Shown: one piece after another, positions 50,701 to 61,962 of the stretch
How positions within the stretch are numbered: the first letter of the stretch is position 1
Layout of the letters: every line of letters starts with the position of its first letter
NCBI GenBank assembly: GCA_905331475.1
Contig: CAJNYU010001458.1
Coordinates: 150,475-214,474 of the forward strand
Reading direction: 5' to 3'
From: Rotaria socialis
Lineage: Eukaryota; Rotifera; Eurotatoria; Philodinida; Philodinidae
Length of the DNA stretch: 64,000 bases
Position numbers and translations under genes: made by a program
The notes under the pieces: generated by a model
The model's input: only the letters and a program-made list of their open reading frames with translations
The model's database searches: none
What the model was told of the DNA's origin: nothing

Positions 50701-53700
50701 ATTGTTCTTGTACAAAACAAGCTTTTGGTTCGTGCTCTATTTTGATAGAAACCTATCATAATTAAAATGTGAAACATTTTTTAATGGTTTCCATTTGCTC
50801 AGCCATGAATAGATGTGAGCATGATATAACTGATTTAAATATTTTTATATTGACTAAATCAATATTTGAATGTGATATGTCATAATCAACTATATTATTC
50901 ATCAATATCTGTGCTTGCGACGAAATACAATAACGCTACATATCAGTTTTTATAGAAGTTCGTAGTAATACGAAGACGATGCCATTCCAAAGTACAAAAC
51001 TAAGAAATACACATCAACCTCTGTGTTATTTTGTGTAGTCACAATTTTGGATTCTCAACAAATATTATTCATAATCGTTGAATCTATAGCTAGAACTAAA
51101 GAATTAAACATATATTCATTTAATGAATTCCATAACATTAGTAATTAACGATGCGTAGTGTTCAAAGCGTACGAAAAATATATGTTTGCAACTAAAATAT
51201 GCTCGAAAAACTCAACAAAACTATATAATTTGTGATCGAAAGTATAGAAAATTATGAAAGAATAATCACATGCCTCGAGCTGAAGATGAATTTTAAAATA
51301 ATTTTTTCTCATATATATATAAATTATCAGATGGGAAAACATCAAGATTTCTTCTTTTTCGATTAATGACAATGGCAGTTCACTAAGCGTTGCCGTTATC
51401 GTACAATTAAGCTTGAGTCTACGCATCTTCCTTTCATATAGAACAAGAAAGATATGAAGTATACTTAAGAATGTTTGAATGAGTACAATTAATCAAAATT
51501 CTTTGTTGAAGCTCGAAGTGACATTGATTTAAAAAGAGAAGAAAGATTTTGGAACTAATCTTAATATGTTACACAGCAAAAGAACATTAACTCTGTCATG
51601 TAGAATATAATCATGACTAGTTCCGATTGAGTTATTGCTTAATATAGTTTTAAAATGCTGAAGTGATTCGACTGGAGCTCTTGATTAGATTTCAAACGAT
51701 CAGATCTGTGTCGTCTGCCATGTTACAAAAAACACTAGCGATTTTATTCCTGTGAGAATAGAAAGGTCATGAACCTTCATAAAGTGATTTTTTTTCCTTC
51801 ATTATTTGTCTCGTAAAAAGAAAGTATTGATAGATGTCTGAATCTGCAACATGAAATTTAATTATCTACAGGAAATTAGAATGACTAGAAATTGATTTTC
51901 AACTTCTGTTTTTCGCATGAAACAAAATTTCGACGCTCTAAATATTTTATTTCACATTTTCTATCCTTTGAAAATTTACAATCGCAAAAAAAAAACATTC
52001 GATTTTTCTTTCAAGGAAAATCCGATATCAGGTGGTAAATCCGGTTCGACTATATTTGGCTACAACGAACTTATTATTACTGGGTAAATTATAGTTTTTT
52101 ATTTTAATGATTTTTCATGGATTTCTTTTTACTTTTAGTCATGCTGATGGTTCAATTAAATTTTGGGATGCATCTGGTTGTAATCTTTTATTTTTTTATA
52201 AATTACGTACGAATCGTTTATTTGATCGTACACAAGCAGCAAACTTGTCATCATCATCGTCGTCAGCAACAACAACAACGGCATCGTCGGTATCAAATAA
52301 AAAAGAATCTAATACAAATTATAAGTTAGAGTCAAGACCAGCTCGTGCAAATAGCAACGCAGGTGATGAAATAAATCAATCTCAAATAAATTCAACGAAT
52401 CTATCAAATGAATTAAATGTTTATGAATTTCCATTTGCAATATATTCAATAAAAATGTGTTGCGACGGAAAATATTTAATAGCTGCTGCACGTGGCGGTC
52501 ATGTCACATTATTTAAGTTTACTGGTTCTGAATTAGACAAAGCCGACGAAGGTTTAGGAGATTTTTCATTGCTAGAAATTCCAATTTTTCATCAAAATAT
52601 ATCTAACGATCACAATGAAGCAAATACAGGTGGAAATCTATCGACAATTAGTGATTTTCAATCATCAGTTGCAAGACCAACTGCAAAGGTAATTTTTAAG
52701 TTTTTCTTTATTATTATTATTATTATTCAATAGCACTGAACAATTTTTGTTTTTACACTTCGTCTCAGTCAGAGAGTTGTTCAGTACTATAATAGTGCAG
52801 ATCAGAGCGTTTTCTATTAACTCTGCTTAAAACTTGTAATGGTCTGAGAAGCGGATATTTTGCGCCGTCTTTAACGTCATATAATTGACAAAGAAGATAT
52901 GAAAATCATTGTTGAAATGTAGAGGTATTTGATACAAATTGACTTATTACATAATAAATATCGAAATCGAATGAGTGATTGAGTAATCGGACATTTTGAA
53001 TTGGAACTTTTCAATTAACAAAGTTCTATATGAATTTTGATTGATTCAGATAGACGAACTTCGATTTACTAAAAAAAAAGACGCCACAACTGTACGTAGT
53101 TTGATTTTTACGTATATGTAACTCTGATAAATGTTACCATGTACTAGACAGTGTAAAAAATACTTCGAGAAATAAAATCTTTTATTAGAATTAATTGGTG
53201 AACTGTTAATTCAATCTAGGTTGTTTAACTTTTAAAACTGATTTTATTTTCTTAGGATTTTAAAAGCTTACTTCGAGCAAAAAAAGGTTATCGTCGTATG
53301 GCTGGTTATCAACCTGAACTTGTTTGTCTTTTATCATGGTTACCCAGCGATAAAATACCTGTTTTAACTGATACTTCGATTAATTCCAAATATGGATTGT
53401 ATAAAAATATCAGCTTCTATTTTCTGAATGTGTTGGTTTATACCTTTGTTTTTTAAATAGATTAATATTTGGCTTAGACAATGGACTTGTTGTGATCGAT
53501 TATTTAAGTACATCTATTTTAATGAATATGGCAACTGCTGATCTTTATGGTACAATGGATCCATTTCAACGAACATCCATATCTCCAAAACGTCGTGTTG
53601 CTGGAAATGATTTCAATAATGACGATCAAACATCTGGAGATTATCAAGTAAGAATTTTTCTTATTGATACCTTTCTTTAGGTCTTTTTCTTGAATTGAAA

Positions 53701-56700
53701 CACCAATGAAAACAAAATATTTCTATCTAGCATCAACCATTGAGTCCCACTCCTTGTACAGTTGAATCAGGATTATCATTCAATCCATTTGCATGTGGTT
53801 ACGCTGGGCATAGTGCAAATAAACCTCGTTCGAAACAATCGATTCCATGCATGTCTCCATATTCCACAAATGATGTTTCATCGACACCATTTTTTCATTC
53901 ACGATCAATTGATTCTCTCCCGGGTAATGATCAAACGCTAGGATCACCACCAACAGTAGGAGACGGTGGTTTCCATGATGAAAAATCACACAACACAGGA
54001 ACATTATCAAAAACATTTCGTACTTTTCGAAGTCGTTGGTCACGTCCATCAACTTTTGATAAACATGACAGTTCACTTGCGTGTATAAATTCAGATCACA
54101 GTGAAAAAGAGAACGCTGCCAAAAGTGGCGGGGATGATAATGGAGGAAGTAGTGGCGGCGAAGAAATTAATCAATCACCGGTCAGAGGCAAGCGAGCAAC
54201 GAGTCCAGATATAACACGACGTTCTCATAAACCTCTTGGAACAACAGTGTCATTGAATGCAAATCGTTCGTTTCCATCAGATAAACGATCAAGAATAGTT
54301 ACAACACCACCACCATTGAAATCAACAGAGTCAAACGATAAAAATGATGATAGTGGAAGTGGTAGTGAGACAACAAATCTATCTAAAACTTGGACATCAT
54401 CTGCATATAATCATGCAAAATTACGCGGTACATGTTCCCTTGAATATACTGAACATATGCGAGAAAAATCTCATAAACGAAAAGCGCATATGGTTGATTT
54501 ACGTAAAGATGATGCTCATCAACAACAACAATCAACTATGATGACATCTACAAGTAAACATTCAATTTCAACATCTTTAACAAGCTCTAATAATCACCCA
54601 GTAACACTAATGAATAATAAGGGTGTGCTCTTGTAATTTTCTACTAATCTACTTTATTCATAGTCGATTAGAAATGGGCATGATATCTTCGCTCTTTTAG
54701 TTCGCAATATATACTTTTATTTTTGTTTTGCACGCAATTCTATAATTAGATGCTTCTTTTTTAAGAAAAATGATTTGTATTAGAAATTTTAGAATCTTCT
54801 TCATTACTTTGACATATAAATTTTGCTCTTAAGGATTAATTTAATTCTTATAATCTATGATTGCTCATATTTGTTATTTTATTTAATTTGTTCTATTAGC
54901 ATTCTTCATTTCTCTTTCTTCACTATATTCTTCTAGCAATCTTCGCCTCCTTCTACTGCTTCGGCATTCACAGAAAAACGACCTCAGGCTCCGTCTGATA
55001 TGAATTCTGTTTCTTGTAAGTTTTTCATTGATTAGAAAGAAACAAAAAAAAACACATTTTACTAATCTACATATTTTGGGTCGTATTGTAAATTCGTTTA
55101 TATATAAATTATACGTATCAGTAATGTTGCTTATTATTGTTGAGAAGAAAAAGAAAAAAAAAACAGTTTTGATTAACTGTTTTGTTAAATCGGCAATATG
55201 CATTTCTATGTTTGCTTTGCTTTTACTTGTTTATGCATGTTTCTTTAGCTGAATCCTAACAAATTTAAAATTTAGAGAATGTTTCTATACAATTTGAATT
55301 CACTTATTATATATATATATATAGATAAAAGTACGACTTGTGATCTTCCGCGTTCTTCAAGTAATTCAAGTATCGACAATATTGTTTCAAATGAAAGCGT
55401 ATGCGCTATACAATTTTCCGAATCATTTACTTACAAAAATGGTTTAGTATTATTGAAAAAAAGAGAGAAGTACAAAATAATGTTAATTATATTTTTCTTT
55501 TCGTTTAAAGACTTTACGATTTCACCAAGCGTATGGCTAGGCACAAGTACAGGTTGTGTACTTGTTATTAATTTAAATATAATTTATGAACCTCGAAATA
55601 TCAGTGGTACGTTTCATTCAATTATTCATTAATAAAGATTTGCAGTTTCGTTTTTCTCAATTTTTAGTTGTACCTAGTGGAAGTGTATTTCGTATGTGCG
55701 GTCGTTTATTACATATTTCATTTCTTGATCATAAAGGAGTTCTAATACCGTCACCGAGTGAAAAATGGGATGCGAGAAGTAGATATTCATAGTTAAACTA
55801 TGGATCGTTTCATTTTAATTGAAACATTATTTTCTGTCCTTAGAACCAAAAGCAAATCGATCCAATGATGGTACACAAGACTTAAATGCATCCTCGATAT
55901 TATCCGGTAGTAATGTAATGTCTTCCTCAGTAGCAAATACTCAGTCAACTAATATACAATATGCTGTTTTCTGCACGTCAAAACAAGCTCGAGTATATTT
56001 AATATGATAATTTTTCTTTTAACAACTTCAAAAATCAATTCTCTTATATTTAGGTCGTTTCATTACCATCACAAGCTTGTATTTCAAAACAAAAAATTTA
56101 TGATTCACTTGGTGCATCAGCATCCAATGTATTTCGAGCAGCTGTTGTTAAAATAGCAGGTAAAATAAATAACATGATGCTTTATCTTGCTAGAAAATTT
56201 TTATTGACAATAAAAACTAGGTTCTTTGTGTTTAACATGTTATTTATCGGGCGGTCGTATACATGTGTATAGTTTACCTAGTTTACGTGAATTATTTGTC
56301 ACAAATCTTGATATAGCTGCTGACACATTCAGGTGACAAATAAAAGAAAATGAGTAAATATTGATGTTAATATTTTATTAATTCAATATAGATCGTTGAT
56401 TGCATCGACATGTATATTTACTGATCGTGGTCATGGACTCTTTATGTGTTCGCCAACAGAAATTCAAAAACTTAGTATTGCTTCAGATGTTAAGTATGTT
56501 GGAATAAAATAATATCATGAATTTATTTGTAATTATTATTTGTTTTCTTCTTCTAGAGAACAAATCAGTGAAATGCTATGTGAATTGTATGATCCATCAA
56601 TAGCAATGCCTGAAGCACCAAAGCAAAATTTCTTTGCTAAAATTTTTGCTTCAAATACATCCTTAGATTCAGATCAATTATGTATGTCTATCTTGTTTTT

Positions 56701-57091
56701 CTTTTGTCGAAATTTTCCTATCTAAAATAATATGTTTGCTTTCATCAAAGTCGGCGAAGCTGCTGGAAAAGCACCCTATGGTGTTGCTAAAAAAGAAGAT
56801 GTCAACGCTAATATGAATCGAATGCGTGGTACTGTTGATTCAGCCTGTGGTGCTGTTAATGATACAAGAAATGTGAGTTCTATTGAGGGAAAAAATGAAT
56901 ATTGCAATGTTGTGATATGTTGTTGGTTGATTTAGAAATTAATTGAACGAGGTCAAAAATTAGGCGAAGTTGAAATAGCATCAAAACAAATGAGTGATCG
57001 TGCTGAAGAATTAGCTAGTCTAACACATAAAGTTCTGTTAAAACAAAAAGAAAAAGCTGAATGGTGGTCATTTTCATCGAAGAAATCGTAA
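47765..57091 (+). CDS. STXBP5: Tomosyn (STXBP5/STXBP5L-like), SNARE regulator
   Basis: About 20 or more exons. The N-terminal half encodes WD40-type blades of a double beta-propeller: RYGFPYRPTTLAYD, ILAIGTKHGIIKI, ALISACRDNFIHLWNLRQKK (48250-48330), WLLVGTHFGNVYVIN, SISWHYDGRQFMCSHCDGSL, HESPVTYCDY, and ITGHADGSIKFWDASG (52130-52180). A very long Ser/Thr/Lys-rich loop (53740-54630) sits where family members have a variable linker. The second propeller continues with VWLGTSTGCVLVINLN, YAVFCTSKQAR and HGLFMCSPTEIQKL. The C-terminus is an R-SNARE-like coiled coil (56750-57091) with LIERGQKLGEVE, including the layer-0 Arg. No transmembrane tail, as in known tomosyns. It competes with synaptobrevin for syntaxin/SNAP25 and restrains exocytosis. 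Start ATG 47765 is tentative. Confidence 0.93.
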
Positions 57092-57522
57092 ATTAAACAA
57101 TAATAATCTTGCCTACAAACAGTCAATATATACATATATATATATATATATATCACACATTTCGTTCCATTTTTTGTCATTGTTGTATTATCTTAGATTT
57201 ATCAATATCTTTTATCTACAAAAAAAACGTTCTCATCATTTTATTTTGTGCTTTTGTATGAGTGCAATATTCTTAGAAAATCACAATGTGTGCATGTTAA
57301 GACTCAAAATAAAAATAAACAGCTTATTGCTACATATCTCTCTCTCTCTCTCTTTCTCTATCATGTTTTTTCTCGTGGCACTATTCATACTTTTTTCTCT
57401 TCGTGTTATCTTATTAAAAGTGTTGTTCTTTATTGTTGTGCATACTAGTTTTATATTTCCGTTCGATACATGCAATAATTTCTTTACTACGTATACACAC
57501 AGACAGAACACATTCCTATATT

Positions 57523-57524
57523 AA

Positions 57525-57560
<36 letters not shown>
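57523..57560. repeat. ATT trinucleotide microsatellite
   Basis: About twelve consecutive ATT units in the 3' flank of tomosyn. Confidence 0.9.
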
Positions 57561-57561
<1 letters not shown>

Positions 57562-57611
57562 TTCTTTAATCTATATTTGCGAAGAACAGTGACTTAACTC
57601 ATAATCATATG

Positions 57612-57752
57612 TATATGAATGTATGTGTGTGCATGTGTTAACAAAACAAAATTATGTATGATAATGGTGACTCTTTTTCGTCTGTTATTCGTTTCGCTCG
57701 TAAGTCATTCTTTGCCCGAGTTTGGTTTTTCGTTTAACTTATTTTCTCTTTT
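57612..57752. repeat. Dispersed 141-bp repeat, copy 1
   Basis: Begins TATATGAATG and ends near TTTTCTCTTTTTT. About 94 percent identical (around nine differences counted by eye) to 62781-62923 in the same orientation. Lies about 0.5 kb after the tomosyn stop. Confidence 0.85.
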
Positions 57753-58599
57753 TTCCCCATAAATCATCATGTTCTCATATTTGAAAGATTCTCTATCTGG
57801 TATTGATTTTGTTTTGTTTTCTAACCTGTAGCCTCTTGCTGTATTTTTGTTGGTGTTTTAAAAACTTTCTTTTTACTTGTGTGCGTGTTTAATAAAAGTG
57901 GTATCGTTCATTAAGAAGAAATTTTCCAAAAACATACAACTGCTATAAAGCAAAACATAATATGTGGTCGATAATCTTTCATATTTAATTTCAAACGAAA
58001 AATTGAAACAGATTTCAAGTTCGTATTGTAGATGCTTCATTATTGATAATAATCAAAAGGAAATTATTCTAGTGAATTAATCTCATTTATTTTTATTAGA
58101 TTTCATTTTTTTAATTTGTTTAAAAGCAAACTAAAAGTAGTAGCGTCTTTTGAATTTCATACTTGTTTCGATGGACTATGTTTCGTACGTGCAGTATTGT
58201 TAATGTCTGACTCTATACAACAGTATTTGATAGGTTTTCATTAATTTGAGCTAAGCGTTATCAGTAAAAACAGATGAGTACTGTGCTTTTATTAGTATTC
58301 TATGAATTGATTTCCTTGTTATTGTTCATTTTCATGTGCCGTTGTTTTTTGCAATTCGTACTAATATCTATTACAAGTCTCAACGCACTATACTCTATAA
58401 TGATCACGTTAGTAGTACTAGTATTGATTATTTCCTGAGATTAGAATTATGCAGTAGCATGTAGAATTTTATTCAAACAAGATAATATCATCATCTGGAA
58501 CATTTACAGATATATACCAGCTATTCAAGTTTCGAGGAAGCTTTCGAGAAGTTGTAGAACAACCAAAAGTTTTGCTTTAAAAACTTTTCTAATAATCAT

Positions 58600-59120
58600 T
58601 TTCAGTAATTTTTTTTTGTATACTCAAAAAAAAGAGTACACTATATAATCGGTCAATGTGTCCGTCCGTCCGTCCGTTTATTCGATAACTCTTTACAATT
58701 ACATTCGATTGAGCTGAAATTTTGTGCACAAAATTGTCTCATGAATATCTAGGTCGAGTTCGAAGATGAGAAGGATCTGCCAAGAAATGGCTGAGTTATC
58801 AAAAAAATTGTCATTTTTGATCAGACCATCCCTGAGGCGGGGTACAGGGATTTTTCCAAAAAAACGTTTTTTCTCAGAGTTATCCACAACATATATAAGT
58901 CGACTCAGTTTTTAACGCTGATTCAAAATCTGATATTAATTTTGAACTAAATCGTAGCTTTCTAACGAAACATCGCCTGAAAAGCGTCTCAAAATACATA
59001 AAAACTGCATCCAGAAATCAAATTGCCTAGTTTCTCATGATAATTTTCGTGTTCAGACATTCTAGAATGACTCATATATCCCATGCACTTTTTGCAGTAC
59101 ACATAACTCTCGGATGAAAT
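58600..59120. repeat. Probable dispersed repeat with CCGT tandem core
   Basis: Starts around a four-unit CCGT array (about 58662-58678) followed by CGATAACTC and TTGAGCTGAAATTTTG. This arrangement is one I associate with dispersed non-coding repeats in several animal genomes. Base composition differs from the surrounding DNA. No coding frame with coding character; ends uncertain. Confidence 0.4.
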
Positions 59121-59499
59121 CCGAACTTTCCACATTTATTTAATTCTAATCTCAACTTGAAATCGATGAGTGATTTTTCCCGATATTTTGTTTGAGAGAG
59201 ATTTTTTAAATTTGAATTGAAATCTACTCTCTCGTTTGATATTTATATACCTTTTATTAAGATTTCTTGAGTGAAGATGTTTAAATAAACTCTATGCACA
59301 TCTATAATCATCATTTTCCTCTAGATAATATGTAAATTTCATTAAAAACTCAATTAGAAGAAGTGACAAATATTGTTCTTCATAAATCAAACGAAAATCT
59401 AATGAAGCTTTTTTTTACTATTTATTTTCATAATTTCAAACGAATGTAGGATTAAAAATATTAAATCAGTCAAAATGACTTCTTATTTTATGTTTTAAT

Positions 59500-59691
59500 T
59501 TAAATGATACCAAATATCTTTTTCAATTCAATGATTAATTTCCAATCTTTTTCTTGCATTTCTTCACGAAAATAAGCTTTAAGTATATCGATTGATTCTT
59601 GAGATACCTAAATGAAGCATATCTTCAACTCAAATTCAATATATCAATTCTATTCACTTACTTTACTCATTAAAATATTGAACAATTCATG
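59500..59691 (-). pseudogene. Terminal exons of an unrecognised gene, truncated by a repeat
   Basis: Two coding-like pieces on the minus strand: 59607-59500 (VSQESIDILKAYF..., EKDWKLIIELKKIFGII, stop) preceded by a standard acceptor TTTAG, and 59691-59662 (HELFNILMSK) ending in a donor GTAAGTG. Codon use and amino acid pattern (amphipathic helices) look genuine. Upstream, the frame runs straight into the CCCAGG-type block at 59692-59947, and no continuation was found beyond it. Either a gene fragment or a gene whose 5' part was separated by the insertion. Family not recognised. Confidence 0.45.
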
Positions 59692-59947
59692 CCCAAGAAA
59701 AGTGCGTAACGGCCGTAAACCACGTAAAAACGGTATAAAAGGTTCAAAAAACGGCGCTGTTTCCCGTCAGCTCGGAAAGCGACGAATATAGTGTTAAAAA
59801 CGATGGCCGTTTTCTAGCGAAAAAAACGATCCGTAAAACGAGCTGACTGGCTAAATATGGTAAAAATTAATGCCTTATTATACTGTGTAATAGCCGTTTC
59901 AGGCCTTTTAAGATACTCATTCTGACGGTCGGAATGATTGTCCTGGG
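59692..59947. mobile_element. CCCAGG-type GC-rich element 1
   Basis: 256-bp block rich in ACGG/CCGT words (ACGGCCGTAAAC, CCGTTTTC) within AT-rich DNA. Left end CCCAAGAA, right end CCTGGG; the reverse complement of the right end reads CCCAGGACAATCATT. That matches the left end of element 3 (CCCAGGACAATGATT) at 14 of 15 positions. Flanking dinucleotides are TG and AA, so a TA duplication is not preserved. Confidence 0.55.
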
Positions 59948-60008
59948 AAGACAAGGTAATTTTTAAAAAATACTTTTCTTGAAAAATATCTTTTCATCTT
60001 TTTCGAAG

Positions 60009-61348
60009 AAAATTATCGAAATCCTTCGATTTGCTCGTAATAGCCATCATCATTATTTAAAGAGTTACGACATAAATGGTAAGACAATCGAAATCGACAT
60101 TAAAAAAACACAAGAAAATGTTACTTTAATTGTATCAGTAAGTAGAGTATTATTGAATTAATGAAAATAATTTTTTGAAGAAATTTCAGGATGATCTCAG
60201 ACTATTCGAAACGGTGCAGTTTTTATTGGATCATTTCGTCAAGAAAGAAAATAGGAGTTCAAGGTAAAATCTTATAGTTCTTAAATACCCAGGTCGAACA
60301 GTACGGTCCGTATACGACCGTTGACGGCTACTTTACGACTATTTTCCGGGTAAAAGTTTGTCGTAATATCTGGCGCAGTAATACGGACCGTATGATCATG
60401 AGAGTACGGAGCAGAAACAGCCGTAAATCATCGAAATTCAGTGCCGTTTACGGTGCCGTATCACTGTACCAGGTATTACAGGCAAATACGGCCTATTTAC
60501 TGCTGTAAATAAACCGCTCTGATATCGTTTACTGTCGATAAACAGACCGTAAACGAGTCCGTTTTGATCAACCAAGGTAGATTTGCATTTTAACGATAAT
60601 GATATTGAATGAGTAATTGTCTTTGGTAGTTATCAAAAGTTGGAAACATTGAGCGAAATCCTAGATAGGTGTTTTGCTCGTGTATGCTCGAACATTTCAT
60701 CATCAAACAGTATTTCAACAACGATGAATACTTTATCATCAAACTGTTCTCCATATGATTTATCAAATAATCAAGGGACACCTCCATTATTAAATACCCA
60801 GGACAATGATTTCTGAAGCAGTATTCCGTGCATTTCCGGCGAAAACCAGCAAGAAACTCGCTGTTTCCGACCGGAACCCACCGGGAATTGTCCGGAATTC
60901 GATGCAGGAATCCGGAAACCGTATCTGGCTACCAGTTTCGACAGGTTCCTGTCGATTATGGCCCGAACCGGAGAAATCCGGTCACCGGATCCTTTCACCG
61001 GAATACTGCTTCTATGAATTCTCCGGAATACCACAGAACCGGCCGTTTCCGGGACCGGAATGCTCGACCTGGGTAGTCAAAATTTAGCAGCATCCATGAA
61101 TTACATGGATTCACAATCACAATATACGCAACTTCAAGTATTTTTGCTTTTCTCAAAAACAACTTCAAAATTTTCCTCTTTTTTAGAAAATTGATCTTCA
61201 TCACCGTACGTTTGTTTCGTTAAATTCAATGCCTACATATTATACTCAACAAGATCCTAAACATGTATCTTCATTAAATTATGTTGAAACGCGTAATACG
61301 AATGTATCAATTGATCAATCATTTAGTCATGAACAAGCAGATAAATGA
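60009..61348 (+). CDS. Unrecognised gene, 5'-partial, with a coding exon interrupted by element 3
   Basis: Exons read by frame: 60009-60137 (KIIEILRFARNS...VTLIVS), 60190-60263 (DDLRLFETVQFLLDHFV), 60630-60796 plus 61076-61137 (SYQKLETLSEILDRCF ... then AASMNYMDSQSQ), and 61187-61348 (KIDLHHRTFVSLNSM ... stop). Junctions 1, 2 and 4 are GT-AG with matching phases. The third exon is split by a 277-bp GC-rich element with an in-frame stop 60814-60816. About 197 residues are visible: a helical N-terminal part and a polar Ser/Asn/Gln-rich C-terminal part. No ATG exon was found upstream, where element 1 lies. I do not recognise the family. It may be a live gene that removes the insert from RNA, or a damaged one. 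Confidence 0.5.
60288..60577. mobile_element. CCCAGG-type GC-rich element 2
   Basis: 290-bp block within the intron 60264-60629. TA before (60286-60287) and after (60578-60579). Left end CCCAGGTCGAACA matches the reverse complement of the right end of element 3 (CCCAGGTCGAGCA) at 12 of 13 positions. Right end CCAAGG is a diverged partner. The interior is built from TACGG/CCGTA words (TACGGTCCGTATACG, CCGTTTACGG). Confidence 0.65.
60797..61073. mobile_element. CCCAGG-type GC-rich element 3, inserted in a coding exon
   Basis: 277-bp block bounded by CCCAGG and CCTGGG and flanked on both sides by TA (60795-60796, 61074-61075), as in TA-targeting DNA transposons. The interior is dominated by CCGGAA/TTCCGG words and is much more GC-rich than its surroundings. 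Left end matches element 1, right end matches element 2. It has no transposase frame; the 80-90-residue open frames on both strands are by-products of the GC-rich composition. Confidence 0.7.
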
Positions 61349-61960
61349 TTTTCTTCTATCGTTTTTCTTCTCTTTCATTATATTCATTTGGTGAAATATA
61401 AAAATCCTATTTGAATTTCTAAGAAAATTTTTATTTGGCGGTTTTGAAATTTCATCATTAAGATAATTAAACATATACACTCAAACATTCATTAACTAAA
61501 TTGTGGCAAATCGGATTGATAGAATATTTGTAAAATAAAAAACTTGATGTTTCAAAATAAGTGTTAAAAATTAAAAGAAGTTAGCTTTTATCAAACACCT
61601 GCTATATGTAGAAATATTCTTAGAATAATTGATGGGTGAGAAGAACGTACACGTTTATATATTCAAATTGACTGTTATCATATAGAGTACGTTCTATATT
61701 ACATGCACCTCATTCTGTTCTATATTAGATGTTACAACTCATAGTATTAGGAAAGGATTCAGAGAAAAAACAAAGAAAAGATCATCATATAAGAATAAAC
61801 CAACGAATATGCTCATCGTTATCGTATGACATATTGAACAAACGAGTATAGAAAAATAACGATATTCTTTCAATTATCAATTTAGACTTGAAAAATGCGC
61901 TGATATTGTTCTTCTTGACGGTATCGGTCAAATAGAAAAAAAAATGAATCTATACATCTA
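61349..61960. other. Intergenic region before the pogo-like element
   Basis: About 0.6 kb AT-rich sequence after the stop of the unrecognised gene. No coding-quality frame or repeat recognised. Confidence 0.4.
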
Positions 61961-61962
61961 TA

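Larger units (their letters stand above)
57092..58599. other. 3' flank of tomosyn with simple repeats
   Basis: Contains a TA run (about 57130-57152), a CT run (about 57337-57356), an ATT trinucleotide array (about 57523-57560), and a 141-bp segment (57612-57752) that recurs at 62781-62923. No coding-quality frame was found on either strand; probably a long 3' UTR followed by intergenic DNA. Confidence 0.55.

Noticed and set aside
57174..57524. Plus-strand 116-codon hydrophobic frame after tomosyn
   Set aside because: Dominated by Leu/Ser/Phe from CT and T-rich simple sequence in the 3' flank.
58699..58887. Minus-strand 62-codon frame
   Set aside because: Lies in the CCGT-associated repeat block; no supporting features.
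59700..59770. Minus-strand reading through element 1 giving a plausible-looking peptide (FIPFLRGLRPL)
   Set aside because: The same CCGTTTTTACG-type words occur in the other repeat blocks and a stop follows in frame just upstream, so this is repeat sequence and not an exon.
60577..60629. In-frame TGA before the SYQKLETL exon suggesting a pseudogene
   Set aside because: The acceptor TTTGGTAG at 60629 joins in the correct phase with the donor at 60264, so the TGA is intronic.
60771..61087. Overlapping open frames of 82-93 codons on both strands
   Set aside because: They lie inside GC-rich element 3; low stop frequency follows from its CCGG-rich composition, and the peptides show no family resemblance.
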